Source: Aminivibrio pyruvatiphilus (GTDB taxonomy: Bacteria; Synergistota; Synergistia; Synergistales; Aminobacteriaceae). From it: a DNA stretch of 64,000 nucleotides. The DNA lies in NCBI RefSeq assembly GCF_004366815.1, contig NZ_SORI01000002.1, forward strand, positions 62,001-126,000, written 5' to 3'. How positions within the stretch are numbered: the stretch's first letter is position 1; each line of letters opens with the position of its first letter. The position numbers were made by a program, and so were the translations under genes. The notes below the pieces were generated by a model. It searched no databases. It was given only the letters and a program-made list of their open reading frames with translations, and was not told the DNA's origin. Shown here piece after piece: positions 15,597-24,174 of the stretch.

Positions 15597-18500
15597 ATGA
15601 AGCATACTATCGGACTTGATATAGGAATTGCGTCTGTCGGATGGAGCGTTATTAACCTCGACAAAAACCGGATTGAAGACCTTGGAGTCAGGATTTTCCC
15701 CGCCCCTGAACATCCAAAGGACGGATCCTCCCTCGCAAAACAGCGCCGAGAAGCCAGCGGAACACGGAAACGCAATCAAAGAAAGACGGCACGCCTCCAG
15801 AAGATTCAAGCCCTTTTCCGGGAAGAAAAAATTCTCACTTCCCTCGAAATAGAAAACCTCCTGAATGCACATTCAGAAAAATCCCCTTACGAACTCAGGA
15901 CCGATGCCCTCTCCCGCGAATTATCAGCACCGGAATGGTTCCGTGCCCTCTACCACATAGCCAAACACAGGGGATTCCAGTCAAACAAGAAAATAAAGGC
16001 CGGATCAAAGGAAAAGGAAAAGGAAGAAGGAGCTCTCCTTGAAGGAGTGAAGACCAACGCCCTTCTTATGGCTGAGAAGGGCTACCGGACAGTAGGGGAG
16101 ATGTTTTTCCTCGACCCGAAATTTACTGACCACAAACGGAATAAAGGCGGCGATTATGCTCATACAGTCTCTCAGGAACTCCTGCGGGAAGAGGTTGAAC
16201 TCCTGTTTGCCGAACAGAAAAGGTTAGGAAATCCCCACACCTCCGAAATATTTCGAAAATCATTCATCGAGGCTTTCACAAGCCGCCTCCCTTTCGCCGC
16301 TCCCGGCCAGATAGAATCAAAAATCGGCTTCTGTACCTTCGAAAAAAACGAAAAGCGTGCTCCACGGATGAGCTGGAGTGCTGAACGCTTCATCCTTCTG
16401 GGCAAGGTAAACAATCTTCGAATCCTTGACACATTCAAGGGGGAACGCCCTCTCACTCCGGAAGAGCGGGAAAACTTGATCAATCTGGCCTATAAAAAGG
16501 CAGAAGTTAAATATAAGGACATACGAAAAGCCTTCTCGCTGGAAGAATCCTCCTACTTTTCCGGCATCCGGTACAGCAAAGAAGACGCAAGGGAAGGCAG
16601 CGAGAACGGTAAGTTTATCGCACTGAAGGGAACCCATGAACTACGGAAGGAAATAACCGAAAGGCTTGGCAAAGAAGCCTGGGAAACGTACGAATCAACA
16701 CCGGCCATTCTTGATGAAATTGCGCTTACCCTTACACTCCTAAAAACAGAGGAGGACATCCGGAGCGATCTTGAAAGCAAAAAAATACCTTCCGTCCTCA
16801 TCGATGCCGTTATCGATCTCGACTTCAAGTCCACAATCAACCTTTCCTTCAGGGCGCTGCGTAAAATACTCCCGTTCATGGAATCCGGGTTTCGATACGA
16901 TGAGGCATGTGAAAAGGCCGGGTACCCGTACGAAAATGCAGAAAGAACGAAATTGCTCCCCCCGGATGATTTTGACGACATCACCAATCCCGTAGTCAAA
17001 CGATCTCTTCATCAGACCCGGAAAGTGCTGAACGCCATTATCAGAAAATATGGTTCGCCGTGGTCCATCCACATTGAACTGGCCCGGGAAATGGGAAAGA
17101 GCTTCGATGACCGAAAGAAAATCCAGAAAATGCAGGATGAAAACAGAAACGAAAGAGAACGGCTCAAAGCAGATTTTATTTCCAACTTCCATCGCGAGCC
17201 CTCAGGTACCGACCTTCTCAAATACAGGCTCTGGAAAGAACAAAATTGCTGTGATCCTTATGTTCAGCTTCCGGTGGGACCTGGAATATTCGAACCCAAA
17301 TATATCGACCCTATCCGCCTCTTCCAGCAGGGAGACGGCACCTATGCGGAAATCGACCACATAATCCCTTACAGCAGAAGCCTCGACAATTCATACACGA
17401 ACAAAATCCTTGTGCTTGCTGAAGAAAACAGGAACAAAGGAAACAAAACCCCCGGTGAATATTTATTTTCAAGCACAAATCCCGAATGTTGGGATGCCTT
17501 TGTTGCATGGGTTCAGTCGAACATACGCAACGGCAAGAAAAGAAGGAACCTCCTCCGGGAATCCTTCACTCTTGAAGATTCCAGGGAAATGACCGAGCGG
17601 AATCTCACGGATACCCGCTACATCACCAGGTATCTCGCGAACTATCTGGAAAGCCGCCTTCAATTTTCCGATCCCTCCCCTTCAAGCAAAAAGGTGCACC
17701 GCGTCAACGGGGGAGTCACCGCGGCTCTCAGAGGACTGTGGGGCCTGCCGAAAGACAGGGAAGAGAGTCATCTTCACCACGCCCTCGACGCCGTTGTCGT
17801 GGCCGTTACGGCACCGCATCTCATAGAAAGAATGACGGAATACGACAGAATGCGTAAAGCAGCAAACTTCGGCACCGGACAAGACCGCTCATCCAGGAAT
17901 GCCCCCCAGCCATGGGCAGGGTTCCGAAAGGAACTCCTCGCCCGCATTTCGGAAAACCCGGCCGAAGAGATAGGCAAGATAGCGCTGCCTTCCTACAAAC
18001 AGGAAGAAATTGACTCACTTCGCCCGATATTCGTTTCCCACATGCCGGTGAGAAAAGCTACCGGAGCTGCCCACAAAGAAACAGTGCGAAGCCTGAAACT
18101 GGCAGACACTTTAGGCGGGACATTTGTCCGGACGCCTCTAACCAAACTCAAACTTGCGGACCTGGAAAATATGGTCGGCAAAGAACGTGACCGAAAACTT
18201 TACGATGCCCTGAAAGAGCGGCTTTCAGCTAACGACGGCAAAGGAGAAAAGGCCTTCGGGACTTCGGCACCTCTTTTCAGAAAACCTACCAGAGAAGGAA
18301 ATCCCGGCCCCATCGTCCGTTCAGTCAAAATTTTCAGCCCAGGCACTTCCGGGGTAAGAGTCCGGGGAGGCATTGCGGACAACGACAATCTGGTTCGTGT
18401 GGATATTTACTCCTATAAAAACAAATTTTCGCTCGTCCCCCATTACGTGGACGATATTGCTCGAGGAGTTCTGAGAAGAAAGGGTATCCTCGCACACAAG

Positions 18501-18800
18501 GACGAAAACAACTGGGAGCCTATTACACCTGAGCATAAGTTTCTTTTCTCTCTTTTCCCGAACGACTTGGTTGAAGTCCTCCAAAGGAACGATGACAGTG
18601 TTTTAGGCTATTATAGAACTGTAGATAGAGATAATGGACGGCTCACTCTTGCCTCACATGACGGAAAAGAAGAAGATATACGGGTTTCCATGAGAACGTG
18701 CAAATCAATTCGGAAATTCCAGGTTGGCCTCCTAGGCGACTTTCACGAAGTGAAGAAAGAAAAACTGCCTTCGGGAAAACCCGTTCATGAGCTGGCGTAG
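15597..18800 (+). CDS. cas9: Type II-C CRISPR-associated endonuclease Cas9
   Basis: 1067-aa Cas9, close in size to the Neisseria enzyme. Residues seen: RuvC-I GLDIG with D8; an arginine-rich bridge helix at ~50-75 (QRREASGTRKRNQRKTARLQ); RuvC-II SIHIELAREMG with E494; HNH EIDHIIPYSRSLDNSYTNK with H588 and its Asn residues; RuvC-III HHALDAVVVAV with H728 and D731. All catalytic residues are intact, so it should cut both DNA strands under crRNA:tracrRNA guidance. The C-terminal ~250 residues would be the PAM-interacting region. A strong GGGGGGAGG site precedes the ATG. The stop overlaps the cas1 start by 14 bp. No csn2 or cas4 is present, which supports subtype II-C. Base composition is lower in GC than the neighbouring metabolic genes, hinting at horizontal acquisition. 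Confidence 0.98.
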   Translation: MKHTIGLDIGIASVGWSVINLDKNRIEDLGVRIFPAPEHPKDGSSLAKQRREASGTRKRNQRKTARLQKIQALFREEKILTSLEIENLLNAHSEKSPYELRTDALSRELSAPEWFRALYHIAKHRGFQSNKKIKAGSKEKEKEEGALLEGVKTNALLMAEKGYRTVGEMFFLDPKFTDHKRNKGGDYAHTVSQELLREEVELLFAEQKRLGNPHTSEIFRKSFIEAFTSRLPFAAPGQIESKIGFCTFEKNEKRAPRMSWSAERFILLGKVNNLRILDTFKGERPLTPEERENLINLAYKKAEVKYKDIRKAFSLEESSYFSGIRYSKEDAREGSENGKFIALKGTHELRKEITERLGKEAWETYESTPAILDEIALTLTLLKTEEDIRSDLESKKIPSVLIDAVIDLDFKSTINLSFRALRKILPFMESGFRYDEACEKAGYPYENAERTKLLPPDDFDDITNPVVKRSLHQTRKVLNAIIRKYGSPWSIHIELAREMGKSFDDRKKIQKMQDENRNERERLKADFISNFHREPSGTDLLKYRLWKEQNCCDPYVQLPVGPGIFEPKYIDPIRLFQQGDGTYAEIDHIIPYSRSLDNSYTNKILVLAEENRNKGNKTPGEYLFSSTNPECWDAFVAWVQSNIRNGKKRRNLLRESFTLEDSREMTERNLTDTRYITRYLANYLESRLQFSDPSPSSKKVHRVNGGVTAALRGLWGLPKDREESHLHHALDAVVVAVTAPHLIERMTEYDRMRKAANFGTGQDRSSRNAPQPWAGFRKELLARISENPAEEIGKIALPSYKQEEIDSLRPIFVSHMPVRKATGAAHKETVRSLKLADTLGGTFVRTPLTKLKLADLENMVGKERDRKLYDALKERLSANDGKGEKAFGTSAPLFRKPTREGNPGPIVRSVKIFSPGTSGVRVRGGIADNDNLVRVDIYSYKNKFSLVPHYVDDIARGVLRRKGILAHKDENNWEPITPEHKFLFSLFPNDLVEVLQRNDDSVLGYYRTVDRDNGRLTLASHDGKEEDIRVSMRTCKSIRKFQVGLLGDFHEVKKEKLPSGKPVHELA

Positions 18801-19686
18801 CATTCTGATCGCTTCACCGGCAAAACTCAGCCTGGCCCAGCAGCACCTTCACATCGCTATCGGTGATGAAGAAATTGATGTGCCCTTGGAGGACATCGCT
18901 GTTATCATCATCGAAAACCTGCAGACGCTCCTGACCGGACAGATAATCAGCGAACTGGCTCAAAGAGGGATCGGTCTAATCATCTGTGACGAAAGACATC
19001 TGCCCTGCGGAGAATTACTGCCGTTTCATCAGCACAGCCGAATGAGAAAAGCGCTTTCATTTCAGTTGGAAATGACTGAACCGTTTCGAAAAAACTGCTG
19101 GCGACTGATAATCCGCCGAAAGATACTGAACCAGGCTATTTGCCTTGATCTGCTCTGGAAGCCGGACGGAGACAGCCTGCGAAGCCTCGCCTCCGGCGTC
19201 AGGAGCGGAGATCCGGACAACAGGGAAGCTCAGGCAGCCCAGATTTTTTTCTCGCGGATCATTCCCGGCATTACACGACGAACCCCTGATCCCTTTAATG
19301 ACACTTTGAATTATGGATATTCCGTCATGAGGGCCGCAGTTGCACGGGCTTTTTCTGCTCACGGATTTCTCCCTGCCCTGGGGCTCCACCACAGGAACGA
19401 ACTCAACCAATTCAACCTGGCCGACGATTTCGTTGAGGTTCTGCGTCCTCTTGTCGATCTTTGGGTAAGCAGCAACCTGGGAAGGGAGGAAATTTTTAAT
19501 TCTCTCCACAGGCAAAGCCTGGCATCGCTCCTCTCGAGCGATATTTCAATCGATGGGGAAAGAAACACGGTACTGCGCTCAACGGAGATCATGGCTGCCA
19601 GTTTTTTTACTGCTTGCAGGGAAAAAGCTCCTGCCCTGATACGCTTGCCGGAGCTCCTTCCTCTGACAGAACACCGGTATGAGTGA
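18787..19686 (+). CDS. cas1: CRISPR adaptation integrase Cas1
   Basis: 299-aa type II Cas1. The N-terminal beta domain is at ~1-80 (SILIASPAKLSLAQQHLHIAIGDEEIDVPLEDIAVIIIEN). The catalytic helical domain contains NDTLNYGYSVMRAAVARAF, then GLHHRNELNQFNLADDFVEVLRPLVD with the conserved metal-binding His and Asp of the Glu-His-Asp triad. It integrates new spacers with Cas2. It begins inside the end of cas9 and overlaps cas2 by eight bases, so the three genes are translationally coupled. Confidence 0.97.
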   Translation: MSWRSILIASPAKLSLAQQHLHIAIGDEEIDVPLEDIAVIIIENLQTLLTGQIISELAQRGIGLIICDERHLPCGELLPFHQHSRMRKALSFQLEMTEPFRKNCWRLIIRRKILNQAICLDLLWKPDGDSLRSLASGVRSGDPDNREAQAAQIFFSRIIPGITRRTPDPFNDTLNYGYSVMRAAVARAFSAHGFLPALGLHHRNELNQFNLADDFVEVLRPLVDLWVSSNLGREEIFNSLHRQSLASLLSSDISIDGERNTVLRSTEIMAASFFTACREKAPALIRLPELLPLTEHRYE

Positions 19687-20005
19687 ATGCCGCTTCATGA
19701 GGCTGCTCGTATTCTTTGATCTACCGGTAGTCAGCAAGGAAGACAGGCGGATTTACCAGAGATTCCGTAAATTCTTGCTTGCTGACGGTTACGACATGCT
19801 CCAGTTTTCAGTGTACAGCAGAATTGTCAACGGGGAAGACGGCGTTGACAAACACTTGAAAAGACTGGGGAAGAATATTCCAGGCAAGGGATCCGTCCGG
19901 TTTCTCCAGATTACTGAACGCCAGTATGCTGCAATGAAACTTCTCGTCGGCCAGAGAACAATCAAAGAAAAAAAGGTCGGAACAAGCCAGCTCCTGATCT
20001 TTTGA
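19679..20005 (+). CDS. cas2: CRISPR adaptation protein Cas2
   Basis: 108-aa ferredoxin-like Cas2 with the characteristic first strand RLLVFFDLP, carrying the conserved Asp14 (or Asp8 if translation begins at the internal ATG at 19697), then a YQRFRKFLLADGYDMLQFSVYSR strand-helix and a VRFLQITERQYAAMKLL segment. It bridges Cas1 dimers in spacer integration. It starts within the cas1 stop region and ends 63 bp before the first repeat. Confidence 0.96.
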   Translation: MSECRFMRLLVFFDLPVVSKEDRRIYQRFRKFLLADGYDMLQFSVYSRIVNGEDGVDKHLKRLGKNIPGKGSVRFLQITERQYAAMKLLVGQRTIKEKKVGTSQLLIF

Positions 20006-20019
20006 GGCAATTTTTTCGA

Positions 20020-20061
20020 CGATGAAGGGGCTTGAACTTCAGTGTTCAAGCCCCTTCATCG
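20020..20061. repeat. Perfect 18-bp inverted repeat between cas2 and the CRISPR array
   Basis: CGATGAAGGGGCTTGAAC (20020-20037) and its exact reverse complement (20044-20061) enclose a 6-base loop, TTCAGT. It ends seven bases before the first repeat. Neither side has a classical T-run: a T6 precedes it on the plus strand and A6 follows it in the minus direction. It may stop or stabilise transcripts entering from either side, or anchor spacer integration. Confidence 0.85.
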
Positions 20062-20068
20062 TTAGGAT

Positions 20069-21424
20069 ATTGTAGCATTTCGGAGTGCGGCAGGGAGCTA
20101 TAACGGCGAAAAAGGAGCCGCCTCCCGTTGGCAGATTGTAGCATTTCGGAGTGCGGCAGGGAGCTATAACAAGACAAACGACATATACGCCGGAGCAATA
20201 ATTGTAGCATTTCGGAGTGCGGCAGGGAGCTATAACGGTCGGGGTGTTCTCCGAGAACTGCAAGATATTGTAGCATTTCGGAGTGCGGCAGGGAGCTATA
20301 ACTGGCGTACTGCCGGACAAATACCCTGTTGTATTGTAGCATTTCGGAGTGCGGCAGGGAGCTATAACCGTAAATGACGCCGACCTGTTCGCGTCGTGAT
20401 TGTAGCATTTCGGAGTGCGGCAGGGAGCTATAACCGAAAGGAGTGATCCCCATGAAACGCCTCGATTGTAGCATTTCGGAGTGCGGCAGGGAGCTATAAC
20501 CAGAAATGCTCCACCATGTAGCGCTGGAATATTGTAGCATTTCGGAGTGCGGCAGGGAGCTATAACCTGCACCAGGACGGTAAAACACAATGTTTGATTG
20601 TAGCATTTCGGAGTGCGGCAGGGAGCTATAACGGTGCAGGAAAAACGGAGTTGGTGGGCACGATTGTAGCATTTCGGAGTGCGGCAGGGAGCTATAACTT
20701 GATTATCCTTGGTCTTCGACATTTAACGATTGTAGCATTTCGGAGTGCGGCAGGGAGCTATAACGTAAATGTGCGGCTGGACAACGTATCGGGGATTGTA
20801 GCATTTCGGAGTGCGGCAGGGAGCTATAACATCGCTCCGGATCTTCGCCGCGTAATCCGCATTGTAGCATTTCGGAGTGCGGCAGGGAGCTATAACCATG
20901 GAATTGCCCTCCACATATATGGAGAGATTGTAGCATTTCGGAGTGCGGCAGGGAGCTATAACTAGATTCTTGACACGCCCCCTACCCCCGGCATTGTAGC
21001 ATTTCGGAGTGCGGCAGGGAGCTATAACCTGAACTTTCCCGCCTCCGCCAAGGTTTGCATTGTAGCATTTCGGAGTGCGGCAGGGAGCTATAACACCCTA
21101 ACGTGCTTCGCCTGACCGATCCTTATTGTAGCATTTCGGAGTGCGGCAGGGAGCTATAACGGTGAACCCGGTGCGGAGATATACAGCGCAATTGTAGCAT
21201 TTCGGAGTGCGGCAGGGAGCTATAACGGACAGGAAGGCGGCACGGAGCCGGGCACTATTGTAGCATTTCGGAGTGCGGCAGGGAGCTATAACAGATAGAG
21301 GCTCTCAGGGAAGCGGCGAGAGATTGTAGCATTTCGGAGTGCGGCAGGGAGCTATAACAAGCTCAGCTTCGACGAGTCGAACCGCACGATTGTAGCATTT
21401 CGGAGTGCGGCAGGGATCTATAAC
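20069..21424 (-). CRISPR. CRISPR array, type II-C, 21 repeats and 20 spacers
   Basis: A 36-bp repeat recurs with an exact 66-bp period, giving 21 repeats and 20 unique 30-bp spacers. Read on the minus strand, the repeat begins GTTATAGCTCCC and ends TGCTACAAT, the same plan as Neisseria and Campylobacter II-C repeats. This is the orientation complementary to the tracrRNA. TGCTACAAT is an extended -10 promoter box, so each crRNA can have its own start about six bases into the spacer. All inspected repeats are identical except the last on the right (21389-21424), which has G to T at 21417; such a degenerate repeat usually marks the oldest end. Spacer 9 (20633-20662) reads in frame as GAGKTELVGT, a Walker A motif. 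Spacer 6 (20435-20464) contains AAAGGAG and an ATG, like a gene start. Confidence 0.98.
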
Positions 21425-21451
21425 CGATAGTACCATCGCCCCTTCAATGAA

Positions 21452-21500
21452 CCCGGCGGCCTTTCCGCAATAAGCTCAGATAGGCCGCCGGGCAGTTTTT
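21452..21500 (+). terminator. Rho-independent terminator beyond the CRISPR array
   Basis: CCCGGCGGCCT (21452-21462) pairs with AGGCCGCCGGG (21482-21492) across a 19-base loop, followed by CAGTTTTT. It is oriented to stop plus-strand transcription running out of cas9-cas1-cas2 through the array. Confidence 0.8.
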
Positions 21501-21589
21501 GCATTCATTCTCAGTTTCCAAATCGCGGCACGGTCAAAGAAAGACGCTTTTCACGCCGACCTCAAAAAAACGGGATTGTCGCTCCCTTT

Positions 21590-22417
21590 CTACTGTAGCT
21601 TGGAGACGATGACCCTGTTGGTGATGCCCTTTTCCTTTTCCTCCTTGGTGGCCCTGATGATGCCGTAGAGTACGCCGGTTTCGCTTCTGTCCCATGCGAT
21701 GCCCTGGCCACGGATGTTTTTCGGCAGTATTTCCACCAGCTCGATGACGGAACCCATTTTGGGAAGCCTGCATTTGTAGACTTCCGCAGGGTCGTGGCCC
21801 GACAGGTAGAGGAATCCGTCGGCTCCCCAGGAGCCTCCCGAATTGCTCATATCCTCCAGCCGTTCGAGTATTGCCTTGGGGAGGGTCCACGCTTCGAGCC
21901 ACTGCCAGTTGTCGGCGAACTTGACTATGGTGGTGCATATCTTGTGCCCGTAGGGCGTTTTGTTGGGGCCGTAGGGCCTGTCGTAGTTGGCGAAGGCCAC
22001 CCACCAGTATCCGTCGTGCCGGTCCACCCAGGTGGCGGATCCCCAGTGTATGCCGAAGCTGTGGTTGGCCACGTGCTCCAGGGTTGCGGCGTCCCACACC
22101 TCGATGGAGCTGGTCATGGGCCATTCGCTCCAGTTGGAATGGGCGCAGTAGATTTTTCCGTCGATGACGGCGGCGCTGTCGAGGTGAATGATGGGCCCGT
22201 CCTTGGGTCCTTCCCATTTCTTGACGAGCTTTCCGGTGGCCTTGTCGTACTTGGCGACGACCCGGTTGTCTATGGCATAGAAGTGGTGTTCATCCACTCC
22301 GATCCCCTGGTTCGCTTCCGGGACGTTGAACTCCGCGGTCTGCTTGAATTCGGCCGCTCCCGCCAGCGAAGCGAACAGCAATACAAGCCCCAAAGAAAGC
22401 AATACTGTCTTTTTCAT
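21590..22417 (-). CDS. Secreted beta-propeller-like protein of unknown function
   Basis: 275 aa from the ATG at 22417, which has a GAGGAAG-like site before it. A signal peptide (MKKTVLLSLGLVLLFASLAGAAEF) directs export. The rest is rich in short strands with tryptophan and repeating motifs such as YAIDNRVVAKYDKATGKLVKKWEG and SSIEVWDAATLEHVANHSFG, suggesting a propeller fold of the YVTN/quinoprotein type. It follows the M29-type gene by about 100 bases on the same strand and may be the last member of that operon. It may bind or process an extracellular ligand for the system; no catalytic residues can be assigned. Confidence 0.72.
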   Translation of the reverse strand: MKKTVLLSLGLVLLFASLAGAAEFKQTAEFNVPEANQGIGVDEHHFYAIDNRVVAKYDKATGKLVKKWEGPKDGPIIHLDSAAVIDGKIYCAHSNWSEWPMTSSIEVWDAATLEHVANHSFGIHWGSATWVDRHDGYWWVAFANYDRPYGPNKTPYGHKICTTIVKFADNWQWLEAWTLPKAILERLEDMSNSGGSWGADGFLYLSGHDPAEVYKCRLPKMGSVIELVEILPKNIRGQGIAWDRSETGVLYGIIRATKEEKEKGITNRVIVSKLQ

Positions 22418-22515
22418 TTTTTCTTCCTCCCCGAACCGCTCATGGTTTTTTCGGACATGGTTTCCCCTGACCGTGCCGTCAGTCAATAGGGTGAAGCTCC
22501 GGACAGGCGCCGGGG

Positions 22516-23463
22516 TTACCCCGCGTGGACCTTGCCTTCCTCCACCACGGTCTTTCCGTCAAGGAGCAGCCTGGGCCTGGTGATGATGCCGTCCACGTGG
22601 ACGCCTGCCGCCACGGTGCCGCCGAAGGTGTCGTTGCTGCCGAGGGCGATGTGGACGGTGCCGTAGATTTTTTCGTCCTCCAGGATGACTCCGGTGACCC
22701 GGGCTTTGTCGTTGGTTCCTATGCCGAGCTCCGCCAGGTTCCGGGCCCCGGGGTTGTTTCCCAGCATTGTTTCCAGCCGTTCGGCGTCCGGCCCTTCCGC
22801 CCTGACGAGGAGGCCCTTCCGGAAGACAAGGTGCAGGGGTGCGCTGAGGACGCCGATGCCGGCGAAGGACCCGTCCACCAGGACTTCCCCTTCCGCCGTT
22901 CCCTCCACGGGGGCGATGTAGGATTCCCCCGTGGGAAGGTTCCCCGACTCTCCCCTGTTCCGGTAGATGCCGGTGCTCGGCACGCCGCTTCGGCCTTCGA
23001 GGGACATGCGGAGGACGTAACCTCCGGAGTGGAGTTCGGCGGCTCTGGCCTCCGAGAGCAGGGCCGTGACCCTGCCGGTGAGTTCGGCCACCTTGCCGTA
23101 ATCCGCGGTGATGGGGCCGTGAAAGAACATGTCCTCGGTGATTTTGGGCATGGTGGCCACCCTGGCACCGGCGGCGCAGGCCCTTTTCTTCGCCTGGGTG
23201 TGGGTCAGGGACGTTCCGGTGGCGGCGATGACCACATCGGCATGCTCCATGGCGGCGGCTGCCGGGGCGAAGGGTTCTTCGCCGTTTTTGGACAAAAGGG
23301 GCATCCTGAGGGCGAGGGCTTTGGCGCCCAGGGTTCCGGCTGCCTCGAACAGGCTCTCGCCGATGCGAAGAGTGGTGTGGTCGTACAGGACCAGGAAGGT
23401 TTCACCGGGCTTCAGCCCCATGTTGTCCTCAAGAATGCGGCGGGCGACTTCCACAAAATCCAT
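22516..23463 (-). CDS. M29-family aminopeptidase-like protein (AmpS/NicX-related)
   Basis: 315 aa from the ATG at 23463, which has GAGGAGG just upstream; an in-frame extension to 23487 is less likely. The C-terminal half carries the family pattern ELGIGTNDKARVTGVILEDEKIYGTVHIALGSNDTFGG followed by HVDGII, which includes the Glu, His and Asp metal ligands seen in M29 peptidases and in the related 2,5-dihydroxypyridine dioxygenase NicX. It is shorter than typical M29 peptidases (~400 aa). In this operon it could hydrolyse a small peptide or amide released after import. Peptidase or ring-opening activity cannot be told apart from sequence. Confidence 0.75.
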   Translation of the reverse strand: MDFVEVARRILEDNMGLKPGETFLVLYDHTTLRIGESLFEAAGTLGAKALALRMPLLSKNGEEPFAPAAAAMEHADVVIAATGTSLTHTQAKKRACAAGARVATMPKITEDMFFHGPITADYGKVAELTGRVTALLSEARAAELHSGGYVLRMSLEGRSGVPSTGIYRNRGESGNLPTGESYIAPVEGTAEGEVLVDGSFAGIGVLSAPLHLVFRKGLLVRAEGPDAERLETMLGNNPGARNLAELGIGTNDKARVTGVILEDEKIYGTVHIALGSNDTFGGTVAAGVHVDGIITRPRLLLDGKTVVEEGKVHAG

Positions 23464-23499
23464 TATTCCGCCTCCTCTCCCCTTCAAACAGGGGTGTCT

Positions 23500-24174
23500 T
23501 TAGCCTATGAGCTCTTTTACCATGCTCGCGGCGACGCCCCTGGCGAGGAGGGCGGGCCTGTCCGTTATCTCCCGGACCAGGGAGCGGATGGCCAGGGTGT
23601 ACCCTATGCAGTCCAGGACGGTGATTTCCGCCTTCCATTCCTTGAGTTCCTCCGCCGCTGCCCGGGCGGCCTCCATGGCGTTGACGTAGGGCGATGACGG
23701 CACCGCCCGTACGAAGGGGCTCAGGCTGCCCCACCGGTGTTCCGACTGCTCCACCTGCTCGGGGGAAGGGGTGAGGATGCCGATCCGCATTCCCTTGGCC
23801 ACGGCCGCCACGGCGTTGAAGAGCACTTTCTGGGGGCGGATGAGGAGGCCGCCGGTTTCAAAATCGGGGAATTCCCCGGTGCACAGGAGCAGGACGACGG
23901 GAATGCCGCCGGTGAAGTGCTCCGCAATTTTTTCGTGGATCCTCGGCGTGATGTGCCGCTCGGCCACCTGGACGGATGAGCCGTCAGCGAGTCTCGTCAC
24001 GAGGACGTAGTCTCCTTCCCGGGGAGCGAAGGAGGCGATTATTTCAGGGGAAAGACCGTCCAGGGCGCCCGCTTCCCGTATTTCGATGTCCGGGCCCAGG
24101 ATGGAGGCCACGTCGGGAATGACGTCAGTTCTCGGAGACTGTCCTATGGTCACCGTTCCAATCACTTTTTTCAT
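23500..24174 (-). CDS. AroM-family protein
   Basis: 224-aa protein with the AroM-family opening MKKVIGTVTIGQSPRTDVIPD and the segments GALDGLS, YVLVTRLADGSSVQVAERHI, LLLCTGEFPDF (a Cys in a racemase-like position), RIGILTPSPEQ and VLDCIGYT. The fold resembles Asp/Glu racemases, with two conserved Cys (LLLCTGEF and VLDCIGY). AroM in E. coli has no established function; the name comes from its position near aroL. The gene starts inside the preceding gene (50-bp overlap) with a GGGAGGG site, so it is co-translated with it. Role in the OPT operon unknown. Confidence 0.88.
   Translation of the reverse strand: MKKVIGTVTIGQSPRTDVIPDVASILGPDIEIREAGALDGLSPEIIASFAPREGDYVLVTRLADGSSVQVAERHITPRIHEKIAEHFTGGIPVVLLLCTGEFPDFETGGLLIRPQKVLFNAVAAVAKGMRIGILTPSPEQVEQSEHRWGSLSPFVRAVPSSPYVNAMEAARAAAEELKEWKAEITVLDCIGYTLAIRSLVREITDRPALLARGVAASMVKELIG

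Noticed and set aside
20039-21424. Long open frames on both strands through the array, with repeated VIAPCRTPKCYN-like or IVAFRSAAGSYN-like peptides
   Set aside because: The 66-bp repeat period is a multiple of three, so stop-free frames arise automatically. There are no ribosome-binding sites, and the sequence is plainly a CRISPR array.
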